A stretch of 64,000 nt of DNA from Streptomyces sp. PKU-EA00015 (lineage in GTDB: Bacteria; Actinomycetota; Actinomycetes; Streptomycetales; Streptomycetaceae), in assembly GCF_013387495.1 (NCBI RefSeq), contig NZ_JABZEE010000002.1, positions 124,001 through 188,000 of the forward strand, in the 5' to 3' direction. The position numbers and the translations under genes are program-made. Shown here piece after piece: positions 18,696-28,100 of the stretch (its first letter is position 1; every line of letters begins with the position of its first letter). A model generated the notes under the pieces. That model searched no databases, was not told the origin of the DNA, and was given only the letters and a program-made list of their open reading frames with translations.

Positions 18696-19574
18696 TCACG
18701 CGTCCAGCGCCGCCAGCTCCTCATCCGTCAGCTCCAGTCCGGCCGCCGCCGCGGAGTCCGTGACGGTGGCCGGGCGGCTCGCCCCGGGGATGGGCACGAC
18801 CGTGGGCGACTTCGCCAGCAGCCAGGCCAGCGCGACCTGTTGCGGGCTGACCCCGCGCTCGCGCGCCACGGTGTGGAAGGCTGCGTACGGGCTCGCCGCC
18901 GCGAGTGGCGACGGGCCGTCCAGGGAACTGCGCGAGATCCCGCCGAGCGGGCTCCAGGGCAGGAACGCCAGCCCCAGGTCCGCGCACAGGCGCAGCTCGG
19001 GTTCGCTGTCGCGCACCTCGGGCGAGTAGCGGTTCTGCACGGACACCAGGCGGTCGCCCAGCATGTCGTGCGCGAGGGCGATCTGCTCGGAGTCGGCGTT
19101 GGAGATGCCCGCGTACCGGATCGTCCCCTCCTCCAGCAGGTCCCGCAGCGCGCCGACGGATTCGGCGTACGGGACCGCCGGGTCCGGCTTGTGCAGCTGG
19201 TACAGCCCGACGGCGGGGCCGCCCAGCCGGGCGAGCGAGGCCCGCGCGGCCCGCTTGATGTGCCGCGGATCCCCGTCGACCGTCCAGCCCCCGTCGGCCG
19301 TGCGCCCCCGGCCGCCCTTGGTGGCGACGAGCACGCCGTCGGTGTCCCCGCCGTACGAGGCGAGCGCGCGGGCCACGAGCCGTTCGCCGGTCCCCGGTTC
19401 GCCGCCGGGCACGTGGTACGAGTCGGCCGTGTCGATCAGGGTGACGCCCGCGTCGAGCGCCGCGTGGACGGTGGCGACGGCCCGCCGTTCGTCGGGGTGA
19501 CCCTCGATGGACAGGGGCATGGCCCCGTACCCGATGGCGCCGACCCGGAGATCGCCGAGCATGCGGTGCCTCAT
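18696..19574 (-). CDS. Aldo/keto reductase
   Basis: 292-aa NADPH-type oxidoreductase with a TIM-barrel fold. ATG 19574 overlaps the stop of the SDR gene as ATGA, with GGGGAGG 7 nt before. The tetrad is visible: Asp and Tyr in LIDTADSYHVPG, Lys in VATKGG and His in LYQLHKPD. GISNADSEQI and the NADPH-binding IPGASRP follow. It is translationally coupled to the epimerase-like gene and the pair faces an Lrp-type regulator. Substrate unknown. Confidence 0.94.
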   Translation of the reverse strand: MRHRMLGDLRVGAIGYGAMPLSIEGHPDERRAVATVHAALDAGVTLIDTADSYHVPGGEPGTGERLVARALASYGGDTDGVLVATKGGRGRTADGGWTVDGDPRHIKRAARASLARLGGPAVGLYQLHKPDPAVPYAESVGALRDLLEEGTIRYAGISNADSEQIALAHDMLGDRLVSVQNRYSPEVRDSEPELRLCADLGLAFLPWSPLGGISRSSLDGPSPLAAASPYAAFHTVARERGVSPQQVALAWLLAKSPTVVPIPGASRPATVTDSAAAAGLELTDEELAALDA

Positions 19575-20491
19575 CGCCGGGCCTCCCCGTCTCCCCCGCG
19601 CGCGCCGAGCGTCTCGGCGACGGCCCGGCCGAGCCAGTCGGAGGTGTGGCCGAACGCGAAGCCGAGTGCGGTGGCGCGGGCGTTGTCCATTGCGTAGGAG
19701 CGGGCGAAGGAGAACGGGGACGTCTCGCCGACCTCCACCGTCGTGAATTGCGCCTCGGCGCCCGTGAGACGGCCGATCGCCGCGCAGATGCCGGCAGTTG
19801 TGAGCGGTCCGTGGGAATTCGCGTTCACGGGGCCCGTGAAGTCCTGGCCGGCCGCCCAGAGGAGGAAGTCGGCGATCTCCTCGACGTGAATGTAGGTCGC
19901 CGGCTGGTTCCGCGCGGACACCGCGACGGGCCTGCCCGCACGCATCAATGACGCGTAGTGCTCCAGTCTCCCGGTGAAGTCGTCGGCCCCGCCCAGCACA
20001 TGGGCGGTCCGCACGGACACCCAGTCGAACCCGTCGCCGGCCGCGAAGACGGCCTCCGCCTGCCGCTTCCCCTCGCCGTAGTGCCCGTCCCGGAAATCCG
20101 CGTCGTCCCACCGGGCCGTGAGGTCGACGGGCACGCTCAGCGGGTCGACGGCGGCCTCGCCGACCGGCGCGGCCGAGTCCTCGTACTCGTAGACCTCCAC
20201 GGTGGACGTCATGACATAGCGGCCGGTGCGGCCCGCGAACACCCGGCGGGCGACGTCCGCCTGGCGCGGGGTGTAGCAGACCTGGTCGATCACCACGTCG
20301 AATGCGCGCGGGCCGACCGCGGTCCGCAGAGCGTGCTCGTCGTCGCGGTCGGCCCGCAACGCCGTCACGCCCGCGGGCGGTGCGGAGGAACCGCGATTCA
20401 GCACGGTGACCCGGTCACCGGAATTCAGCAGCCGGGATATCAGCCGCTTTCCGAAATACCGATTTCCCCCGATGACCAGTACGTCCCTCAT
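19571..20491 (-). CDS. NAD-dependent epimerase/reductase family protein
   Basis: 306-aa extended-SDR protein. ATG 20491 begins MRDVLVIGGNRYFGKRL, a Rossmann glycine motif (GGxxxxG). STVEVYEYED and HYGEGKRQAEAVF give the YxxxK catalytic pair, and the C-terminal part is substrate-binding (PATYIHVEEIADFLLWA). It resembles isoflavone-reductase/nucleoside-diphosphate-sugar epimerase-like SDRs found next to regulators in Streptomyces. First gene of a two-gene operon with the aldo/keto reductase; divergent from the Lrp-type gene by 84 bp, which is the likely control region. Confidence 0.9.
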   Translation of the reverse strand: MRDVLVIGGNRYFGKRLISRLLNSGDRVTVLNRGSSAPPAGVTALRADRDDEHALRTAVGPRAFDVVIDQVCYTPRQADVARRVFAGRTGRYVMTSTVEVYEYEDSAAPVGEAAVDPLSVPVDLTARWDDADFRDGHYGEGKRQAEAVFAAGDGFDWVSVRTAHVLGGADDFTGRLEHYASLMRAGRPVAVSARNQPATYIHVEEIADFLLWAAGQDFTGPVNANSHGPLTTAGICAAIGRLTGAEAQFTTVEVGETSPFSFARSYAMDNARATALGFAFGHTSDWLGRAVAETLGARGGDGEARR

Positions 20492-20575
20492 CCGACCGGA
20501 TCCTCTTTTCCTGTCGCCGATTTCCTTGTGGGACACCAGTGTTATGTTTGCGGGCCGCGTGATGAAGGGGGAGAC

Positions 20576-21097
20576 ATGGGAGATCCGGCCACCGCGCCGA
20601 AAGAACCACGGCATCCGAGGGCCGTCGCCGGGGAAACGTCGGTGGCCGCTCTGGATGCCGTCGACCGGCACATCCTGGAGATCCTCCAGAGGGACGGTCG
20701 CGTCAAGCTCAGCGAGCTCGGACGCCGGGTCCGGCTGAGCCCGGCTGCGGTCACCGAGCGGGTCCGCAGGCTGGAGGCGTCCGGGGTGATCACGGGCTAC
20801 GGGGCGCACGTCTCGCCCGCCCGGCTGGGACACGGCATCCAGGCGTTCATCCGCGTGAATCCCCACGGCGGCCACAATTTCAAGCACCCGAGGACGCTGG
20901 AGCTGCTGGAGCGCCCGGAGGTGATCGAGGCGCACCACGTCGTCGGCGAGGACTGCTGGATCCTCAAGGTCGCCGTCAGCGACACGGTCCACCTGGAGGA
21001 CGTGCTGGAACAGGTCTCGGCGCTCGGCCGCACGACGACGTCGATCGTGCTGACCTCCCCGCTGGAGCGCAAGCCGCTGCTGCCGCACGGCGGTTGA
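20576..21097 (+). CDS. Lrp/AsnC-family transcriptional regulator
   Basis: 173 aa from ATG 20576, preceded by AAGGGGGAG. After a 25-residue charged N-terminal tail comes the AsnC HTH (ALDAVDRHILEILQRDGRVK, LSPAAVTERVRRLEASGVI) and the RAM ligand-binding domain (HVVGEDCWILKVAVSDTVHL). Such proteins are octamer-forming activators or repressors responding to amino acids. Its divergent position makes the SDR-AKR operon its likely target. Confidence 0.94.
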   Translation: MGDPATAPKEPRHPRAVAGETSVAALDAVDRHILEILQRDGRVKLSELGRRVRLSPAAVTERVRRLEASGVITGYGAHVSPARLGHGIQAFIRVNPHGGHNFKHPRTLELLERPEVIEAHHVVGEDCWILKVAVSDTVHLEDVLEQVSALGRTTTSIVLTSPLERKPLLPHGG

Positions 21098-21111
21098 GCG
21101 GCCGTCGGCCG

Positions 21112-21142
21112 TTGCCTTGACGTCGGCGTCAAGGATTACGGT
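21112..21142 (+). promoter_or_regulatory. MerR-type promoter with long spacer and dyad; leaderless start
   Basis: TTGCCT (21112-21117) and TACGGT (21137-21142) are 19 bp apart, the stretched spacing typical of MerR-controlled promoters. The perfect dyad CCTTGACG-TCGG-CGTCAAGG (21115-21134) fills the spacer. The -10 box ends 7 bp before the ATG at 21150, so transcription should start at or next to the A of the start codon, giving a leaderless mRNA. Confidence 0.75.
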
Positions 21143-21149
21143 CGGGGGC

Positions 21150-21542
21150 ATGCGAATCGGCGAGCTTGCGGAGCGGGCCGGCACGACCACCCGCACTCTG
21201 CGCTACTACGAGTCCCGCGGGCTCCTGCCCGCCCGGCGCGCGGTGAACGGCTACCGCACCTACGACGAGGACGACCTGCGGCTGCTCCGGCAGATCCGGA
21301 CCCTGCAGGACTTCGGGTTCGACCTGGAGGAGACCCGGCCGTTCGTCGAATGCCTGCGCGCCGGGCACCCGGCGGGGGACTCCTGCCCCGCCTCGCTCGC
21401 CGTCTACCGGGCCAAGCTCGCCGAGCTGGACGCGCTCATCGACCAGTTGAGCTCGGTGCGCGCCCAGGTCGGCGCGCAGTTGCTGCGCGCCGAGGCGCAG
21501 CAACAGGCCGGCCCGGAACCCAGATGCGAATTCGGAGGCTGA
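21150..21542 (+). CDS. MerR-family regulator
   Basis: 130 aa. The start is ATG 21150 (MRIGELAERAGTTTRTLRYY), which fits the leaderless promoter; longer forms would start inside the operator. A winged HTH (1-70) is followed by the dimer helix (75-118). Cysteines lie in FVECLRAGHPAGDSCP and near the end (PRCEFGG), which could bind metal or respond to redox state, but no known SoxR/CueR ligand pattern is matched. It is followed 3 bp later by a thioredoxin gene whose GGAGG lies inside its last codons, so both belong to one autoregulated operon. Confidence 0.94.
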   Translation: MRIGELAERAGTTTRTLRYYESRGLLPARRAVNGYRTYDEDDLRLLRQIRTLQDFGFDLEETRPFVECLRAGHPAGDSCPASLAVYRAKLAELDALIDQLSSVRAQVGAQLLRAEAQQQAGPEPRCEFGG

Positions 21543-21545
21543 TCG

Positions 21546-21884
21546 ATGATTCTGGCCAAGGACGTGGCCGTGGTGACGGACGCGGATTTCGACGCCGAGG
21601 TGCTGGGCGCCGACCTCCCGGTCCTGGTGGAGTTCGGCGCCAACTGGTGCGGTCCGTGCCGGCAGCTCGCGCCCGTGCTGAGCGCGGTGTCCCGTCAGGA
21701 GGCCGACCGCCTGAAGGTCGTGCAGATCGACGCGGACGCCAACCCGGAGACGGTGACCCGCTACGGGGTGCTCTCGCTGCCGACGCTGCTGGTGTTCAGC
21801 AACGGCGAACCGGTCGGCTCGATGGTCGGCGCCCGCCCCAGGCGCCGGCTCCTCGAGGAACTGGAGGACGTGCTCACGCGCTGA
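21546..21884 (+). CDS. trxA: Thioredoxin
   Basis: 112-aa cytoplasmic thiol-disulfide reductase with the WCGPC active site (Cys35, Cys38), the buried Asp region (QIDADANPE) and the cis-proline SLPTLLVF. It keeps classical length. It is co-transcribed with a cysteine-containing MerR regulator, suggesting oxidative or thiol-stress control. Streptomyces has several trxA paralogues; this is a regulated copy rather than the trxB-linked one (inference). Confidence 0.95.
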   Translation: MILAKDVAVVTDADFDAEVLGADLPVLVEFGANWCGPCRQLAPVLSAVSRQEADRLKVVQIDADANPETVTRYGVLSLPTLLVFSNGEPVGSMVGARPRRRLLEELEDVLTR

Positions 21885-21934
21885 CGAGCGCGCCTGCGGG
21901 GCGACGGTCCTCGCCGCCCCGTGCGGCAACCGCG

Positions 21935-21962
21935 AACGGCCGGGACGCAAGTCCCGGCCGTT
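21935..21962. terminator. Terminator with GCAA tetraloop
   Basis: Perfect 12-bp arms (21935-21946 and 21951-21962) closed by a GNRA-type GCAA loop, between the thioredoxin gene and the convergent DUF6817 gene. Confidence 0.85.
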
Positions 21963-21966
21963 GCCG

Positions 21967-22614
21967 TCATCCGTCTCCACGCCCGGCATCGTGACGGGTG
22001 GGTTCCTGGCCCGTGGGGACGCCCTCGGCGGGGGAGTCGGAGCGGCGCTCCTCGCCGTGCGGGGTGAGGATCTCTTGGGCGTCCTCGTACGCCGCTTGCG
22101 ACAGCAGCGGACGCCATGCGGTGAACAGCCGCAGCAGTCCGCCGCCGTGCTCGGCCCGTATCGCGTCGTTCACCGCCGCGAGGTCCAGCTCGTTCGCCGC
22201 CGTCAGTTCGGCGAAGTCCCGCAGCCGCGCGGGCGCGGGCGCGGACGTGCGGCCCGTGAAACGGTCGCGGAAGAGCGCGCCGGGCTGCGCCAGGGTCCCG
22301 TAGGACGCCTCGCGGTCGCAGCTCGCGTAGAAGTGCACGACCTCCTCCGCCTCGGCGCCGATCACGGCGGCCAGTTCCCCGCGCCGCTCCCGTGGCAGCA
22401 GCGACGCGGCGAAGCCGTCGGTGCCGTAGAAGGCGTGGCACAGTCCCGCCAGCCGCAGCGCGGGGCGCGCACCCCAGCCGGCGAGGCGCTGCTCGACCCG
22501 CTCCAGGTGAGCCAGGAGGGTGCCTCCCGGGTGGCCGAGGTCCGCCGCGCCGTGCCGTCGCAGCAGCGCCGTCGCCGCGGTGACGCCCGCCGATATGTCC
22601 GTCGGTGTGTCCAT
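21967..22614 (-). CDS. DUF6817-type protein
   Basis: 215 aa from ATG 22614. The core HPGGTLLAHLERVEQRLAGWG ... LAGLCHAFYGTDGF ... HFYASCDREASYG matches what I know as DUF6817, a small all-alpha domain whose conserved His residues resemble an HD-like metal site. Function is unknown; members occur in natural-product clusters and alone. The C-terminal 40 residues are acidic, polar and probably disordered. Divergent from helD with a 140-bp AT-richer gap. Confidence 0.75.
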   Translation of the reverse strand: MDTPTDISAGVTAATALLRRHGAADLGHPGGTLLAHLERVEQRLAGWGARPALRLAGLCHAFYGTDGFAASLLPRERRGELAAVIGAEAEEVVHFYASCDREASYGTLAQPGALFRDRFTGRTSAPAPARLRDFAELTAANELDLAAVNDAIRAEHGGGLLRLFTAWRPLLSQAAYEDAQEILTPHGEERRSDSPAEGVPTGQEPTRHDAGRGDG

Positions 22615-22638
22615 GGGCAGAAAAATACCCCGACCGAA

Positions 22639-22706
22639 TTGACGGCCGGGGGCTTTCTCTGCGTATATTGAATGTTTCCGAGTTTGCCTGCCTCAGGGCG
22701 CAGAGA
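22639..22706 (+). promoter_or_regulatory. Candidate helD promoter with inverted repeat
   Basis: TTGACG (22639-22644) and TATATT (22664-22669), 19-bp spacer. An 8-bp inverted repeat (TCTCTGCG at 22656-22663, CGCAGAGA at 22699-22706) flanks the -10 box and start region. I see only one GGGGCTT-like half site and no full rifamycin-associated element. Confidence 0.45.
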
Positions 22707-22755
22707 TAAACGCGGAGAAGTTCATTGGTGACACCATATCGCGTCAGGAGCTGAA

Positions 22756-25023
22756 TTGTCAACCGAGGAATTGCAGAACGAGCAGCAATTCATCACCGGG
22801 CTCTACGAGCGTCTCGACGCGCTGCGCGAGGAGGCGGAAGGGGCCATCGCGACCACGTTGAGGCAGGCCAGCACCGGACTCGCCCAGTCCCGCGTGGAAC
22901 GGGACGTGAGCGTCGCCGAACACGGTGCGCACCTCTCCGCGCTCAATGCGGTCGACAACGGTCTGTGTTTCGGCCGCATCGATCTCAAGGACGGCACACG
23001 TCATCACATCGGCAGAATCGGAATGCGCAAGGACGATCCGCAGCGCACTCCAATGCTCATCGACTGGCGCGCGCCCGTCGCACGGCCCTTTTACCTCGCC
23101 ACCGGCCACGAGGCGATGGGGCTCAGCAGGCGGCGGCACATCAGCACCCGGGGCCGGACCGTCACCGCGCTGCACGACGAGATCCTCGACCTCGCGGACA
23201 CCACCCGCACCGGCTACGAGGCGCACGACGCCGACGAGGTGCTGCTCGCCGCGCTCGGCGCCGCACGCACCGGGCGCATGGCCGACATCGTGCAGACCAT
23301 CCAGGCCGAGCAGGACCGCATCATCCGTGCCCCGCGCCACGGCGTGCTCGTCGTCGAGGGCGGACCCGGCACGGGGAAGACCGCGGTCGCCCTGCACCGG
23401 GCCGCGTACCTCCTCTACGCCCACCGCGAGCAGCTCGCCCGCCGCGCCGTCCTGATCGTCGGCCCCAACCCCGCCTTCCTCGGCTACATCGGCGAGGTGC
23501 TGCCCTCCCTCGGCGAGACCGGCGTCCTGCTGTCCACGATGGGCGAGCTGTTCCCCGGCGTGCACGCCACCGGGACCGACACCCCCGAGGCCGCCGCCGT
23601 CAAGGGCGCGGCCCGGATGGCGGACGTCCTCGCCCGTGTCGTCGCCGGCCGGCAGACGCTGCCCGAGACCCTGCCGAGGGCCACCGGCGAGGACGGCGGC
23701 ACCCTGCCCGAACCCGCCCTGGAAATCGACCACGCCGGGTACGGGACGCTGCTGCTGCACCGGGAGATGGCGTACGAGGCCCGCGACCGGGCACGGGACA
23801 CCGGACTCCCGCACAACCTGGCCCGCCCCCACTTCGCCTTCCGCGTCATCGACGCGCTGACCGAGCAGCTCGCGGACCGGCTCGGCGCGGACCCGTACGG
23901 CGGCGAGAACCTGCTGGGACCCGACGACATCGCCCAGCTCGGCAAGGAGATCGCCACCAGCGCCGAGGTTCACGCGGCCATCGACACGCTGTGGCCCCCG
24001 CTCACGCCGCAGCAGCTGGTCGCCGGCTTCCTCGCCGAGCCGGAGCCCTACCTGGCCCCCGAGGACGCGGCGGCCGTCCGGCGCGCCGGAGGTCCCTGGA
24101 CGCCTGCCGACGTGCCGCTCCTCGACGAGGCAGCCGAGCTCCTCGGCGTCGACGACAGCGCGGAGCGGGCCGCGGCCGAGGCCGAGCGCCAGGACCGGAT
24201 CGCCTACGCGCAGGGCGTGCTGGAGCTGTCGCACGGCTCGCAGACCTACGAGTTCGAGGACGAGGAGTCCGAGGTGCTCGCCGCGCACGACATCATCGAC
24301 GCCGAGCGCATGGCCGAGCGCCACGAGGAGGCCGACCACCGCAGCGCGGCCGCCCGCGCCGCCGCCGACCGCACCTGGGCGTTCGGGCACATCATCGTCG
24401 ACGAGGCGCAGGAGCTGTCCGCGATGGCGTGGCGGCTGCTGATGCGCCGCTGCCCGACCCGGTCGATGACCCTGGTCGGCGACCCGGCGCAGACCGGCGA
24501 CGCGGCGGGCTGCGGATCGTGGCGGGAGATCCTGGAGCCGTACGTCGGCGACCGTTTCGAGCACACCCGGCTGGGCGTCAACTACCGCACACCCGCCGAG
24601 GTCATGGCGCTCGCGGCCGAGGTGCGGCGCGCCGAGGACCCGGCCTTCGAGCCGCCGCGCTCGGTGCGCTCCACCGGCGTCGACCCCTGGCAGGTCGTCG
24701 TCGCCCCGGACGAACTCGCCCGCACCGTGGCCGCGCACGTCGCCCGCGCGCCGCACGAGGGGCGGCTCGCGGTGATCGCGCCCGCCGCGCTGCACACCGT
24801 GCTCGCCGCCGAACTGCCGGAAGTGACCGCGGGCGAGGAGCCGGACCTCACCCGGCCCGTCGTGCTGCTCGACCCGAAGGCGGCGAAGGGGCTGGAGTTC
24901 GACACGGTGATCGTGGTCGAGCCCGGCCTCATCCGCTCGGGCTCCACGCGCGGCGTGAACGACCTCTACGTCGCCTGCACCCGCGCCACCCAGAGGCTCG
25001 GCCTGGTGAGCACCGGCGCGTAG
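22756..25023 (+). CDS. helD: HelD-type RNA polymerase-associated ATPase
   Basis: 755-aa SF1/UvrD-like ATPase. HelD proteins bind stalled or post-termination RNA polymerase, release nucleic acid and recycle the enzyme; some actinobacterial forms protect it from rifamycins. Start is TTG 22756 with CAGGAG upstream. The N-terminus (1-60) is the predicted coiled-coil prong. Walker A is GGPGTGKTAVALHRAAY near residue 205, Walker B HIIVDEAQELSAMAWRLL, then LVGDPAQTGDAAG, LDPKAAKGLEFDTVIVVEP and VACTRATQRL. Length fits class II HelD. No resistance role can be assigned from sequence alone. Confidence 0.92.
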   Translation: MSTEELQNEQQFITGLYERLDALREEAEGAIATTLRQASTGLAQSRVERDVSVAEHGAHLSALNAVDNGLCFGRIDLKDGTRHHIGRIGMRKDDPQRTPMLIDWRAPVARPFYLATGHEAMGLSRRRHISTRGRTVTALHDEILDLADTTRTGYEAHDADEVLLAALGAARTGRMADIVQTIQAEQDRIIRAPRHGVLVVEGGPGTGKTAVALHRAAYLLYAHREQLARRAVLIVGPNPAFLGYIGEVLPSLGETGVLLSTMGELFPGVHATGTDTPEAAAVKGAARMADVLARVVAGRQTLPETLPRATGEDGGTLPEPALEIDHAGYGTLLLHREMAYEARDRARDTGLPHNLARPHFAFRVIDALTEQLADRLGADPYGGENLLGPDDIAQLGKEIATSAEVHAAIDTLWPPLTPQQLVAGFLAEPEPYLAPEDAAAVRRAGGPWTPADVPLLDEAAELLGVDDSAERAAAEAERQDRIAYAQGVLELSHGSQTYEFEDEESEVLAAHDIIDAERMAERHEEADHRSAAARAAADRTWAFGHIIVDEAQELSAMAWRLLMRRCPTRSMTLVGDPAQTGDAAGCGSWREILEPYVGDRFEHTRLGVNYRTPAEVMALAAEVRRAEDPAFEPPRSVRSTGVDPWQVVVAPDELARTVAAHVARAPHEGRLAVIAPAALHTVLAAELPEVTAGEEPDLTRPVVLLDPKAAKGLEFDTVIVVEPGLIRSGSTRGVNDLYVACTRATQRLGLVSTGA

Positions 25024-25080
25024 GTCCTCTCAGGGCGCGCGAGCCCGGCAGGATCCGAAAGAGAGGGCGTGGCCGAAGGC

Positions 25081-25107
25081 GCCCCGCTGCCGCACCGGCA
25101 GCGGGGC
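25081..25107. terminator. Bidirectional terminator helD / glgB
   Basis: Perfect 12-bp arms (25081-25092, 25096-25107) with a 3-nt loop, 13 bp beyond the glgB stop and 58 bp beyond helD. Confidence 0.8.
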
Positions 25108-25119
25108 ACGGCCCGCCCG

Positions 25120-28100
25120 TCAGGCCGGGCGCAGCCAGATCGTCGCCAGCGGCGGCAGCGTCGGCGCGATCGACGTCCGCCGGCCGTGCGACTCCACCTG
25201 CTCCGGCTTCATCGGCTCAGCGTTGCGCACACCCGAGCCGCCGAACCGCTCCTCGTCCGTGTTCAGGACCTCCACCCAGGCGGACACCGACCCCGGCACC
25301 CCGAGCCGGAAGTCGTGACGCACCACCGGCGAGAAGTTGCTCACGGCGAGCAGCGGCGTGCCTTGCCTGTCGAACCGCAGGAAGGCGAAGACGTTGTCCT
25401 CGGCCGCCCCGCCGTCCACCCAGGCGAAGCCCTCCGGCACGGTGTCGAGCTGCCACAGCTCGGGCGCGTCGCCGTAGACCGCGTTCAGCTCGCGCACGAG
25501 GTCCCGGACACCCCGGTGGTCGGGCTCCGCCGAGTACGACGGGTCCAGCAGCCACCAGTCGGGACCGTGCCCCTCGGACCACTCCGCGCCCTGGGCGAAC
25601 TCCTGCCCCATGAACAGCAGTTGCTTGCCCGGATGGGCCCACATGAAGCCCAGGTACGCGCGGTGGTTCGCCCGCTGCTGCCACCAGTCGCCCGGCATCT
25701 TGCTCACCAGCGCACGCTTGCCGTGGACCACCTCGTCGTGCGAGATGGGCAGCACATAGTTCTCGCTGTACGCGTACACCATCGAGAACGTCATCTCGTT
25801 GTGGTGGAACTTGCGGTGCACCGGCTCCTTCGCCACGTACTGAAGCGAGTCGTGCATCCAGCCCATGTTCCACTTCAGACCGAAGCCGAGGCCGCCGTGG
25901 TGGGTGGGCCGGGTCACGCCGTTCCACGCCGTCGACTCCTCGGCGATCGTGACGACGCCGGGGTTGCGCCGGTAGACGGTGGCGTTCATCTCCTGGAGGA
26001 AGGAGACCGCGTCCAGGTTCTCCCGGCCGCCGTGCTCGTTCGGCGACCACTGGCCGTCCTCGCGCGAGTAGTCGAGGTAGAGCATCGACGCGACGGCGTC
26101 CACGCGCAGCCCGTCGACGTGGAACTCCTCGCACCAGTACGTGGCGTTCGCGACCAGGAAGTTGCGCACCTCCTTGCGGCCGTAGTCGAACTCCAGCGTG
26201 CCCCAGTCCGGGTGGGCCGCCCGTGCCGGATCGCTGTGCTCGTACAGCGGCCGCCCGTCGAACTGCGCCAGCGCCCAGTCGTCGCGCGGGAAGTGCGCCG
26301 GCACCCAGTCCACCAGCACGCCGATGCCCGCCCGGTGCAGGCTGTCGACGAGGAAGCGGAAGTCGTCCGGGGTGCCCATCCGGGAGGTCGGCGCGTAGAA
26401 GCCGGTGACCTGGTAACCCCAGGAGCCGCCGAAGGGGTGCTCGGCGACCGGCATGAACTCCACGTGCGTGAAACCGAGGTCCTTCACGTACCGCGGCAGC
26501 TGCTCGGCGAGCTGGCGGTATGTCAGACCGGGGCGCCATGACGGCAGATGCATCTCGTACACGGAGAACGGCGCCTCGTGGACGGGGCGGTCGCCGCGGT
26601 GCGCCATCCACTCGCCGTCCTGCCACACGTGGTGGGATTCGGTCACGATCGACGCGTTCGCGGGCGGCACCTCGGTGCGCCGGGCCATCGGGTCGGCCCG
26701 CTGCGTGCGCGAGCCGTCCGGGCACGTGATCTCGAACTTGTACAGGGTGCCCTCGGCGACGCCGGGCAGGAACAGCTCCCACACGCCCGTCGCGCCGAGC
26801 GACCGCATGGGGTGGCCGGTGCCGTCCCAGAAGTTGAAGTCGCCGACGACCCTGACGCCGCGGGCGTCGGGCGCCCAGACCGTGAACCGGGTGCCGGTCA
26901 CGCCCTGATGCGTCATGGGATGCGCGCCGAGCGCCTTCCACAGCTCCTCGTGCCGGCCCTCGCCGATGAGATACAGGTCGAGGTCGCCCAGCGCGGGCAG
27001 CAGGCGGTACGGGTCCTCGACCTCGAAGCCGTCCTCGTGGCCCTCGTAGGCGACCAGGAGCCGGTAGTCGGGAACGGTCCGCTGGGGGAGCACGCCGGAG
27101 AAGAAGCCGTCGCCGTCGTCGTTCAGCTCGGCGCGCAGCCCCTTGGCGAGGACGGTCACGGAGAGCGCGTGCGGACGCAGGACGCGGATCTGGATGCCGC
27201 CGCGGACCGAGTGCGCGCCGAGCACGGCGTGCGGGTCGTGGTGGCTGCCGTACAGGAGCCGTCCGCGGTCGTCGTCCCCGAGCGGCTTGGCCGCCCGTAC
27301 GCCGCCGGTCCGGGGGCGCGGCGCGCCCCGACCGCCTCCGGAGCCCTTGGCGGGCGCACCCGCCGTGCCCGTGCGGCCGCCGCCGGAGCGCTTCGCGGGC
27401 GCGGACCCGCCGGCCGCGTCCGCCGTGCCGGTCCGAGCCGCGCGCGCTGCGCCTGCCGTGGACCCGCCCACGGCCAACGGCTCGCGCGCCGGGCCGTCCT
27501 CCACCGGATCGGCCTTGCGCGCCGCGGTGACGCGTCGCCGGGCGGATGCCTCGCCGCCGGCCCCGGGCACGGGGTCCGCCGTGGGGGCGGGGGCGTCGTC
27601 CGCGGTGTGCTCGTCCGCCGCGGCGTCGCGGGCGGAGACGACGCGTCGTGCGGTGGGGGCGGGGCTGTCTGTCGCGGCCTGCTCGTCGGCTCCGGCGTTG
27701 CGGGCGGAGGCCACGCGTCGCGCCGTGGGGGCGGGGCCGTCGGCCCCGGTCCTGCCGGCCGCGTCCGTGCGCCGGGCCGTGGGCTTCGTCCCGGCTGCGT
27801 CCCCGTCCGCGGCCCTGGGCGCCGCGGTCGGCGCGGCCTCCGCGTCGCCCGCCCCGGCGGTACCGGACCCGGTCCCGGGCGACGACCCCGACGCGCTGTC
27901 CCCGCCCGGCCCGGCCCCCGTCGGCGTGGAGGTATCGCCCGGCTGCGGCGGGGCGCCGGACACGGACCCGTCCGCCGTGCCGGGCTCCGCGGGCGGGGGC
28001 TCCGGCGCGGCAGCCGCACCGGCCGCGGCCCGGCCGGTGCCGGACGCGGTCCCCGAAGACGCCGACGTGCCGTCCCCGCCCGCCCGAGCGGTCTCGGCGC

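Noticed and set aside
22639..22706. Rifamycin-associated element upstream of helD
   Set aside because: Only a GGGGGCTT-like half is seen; the paired half is missing.
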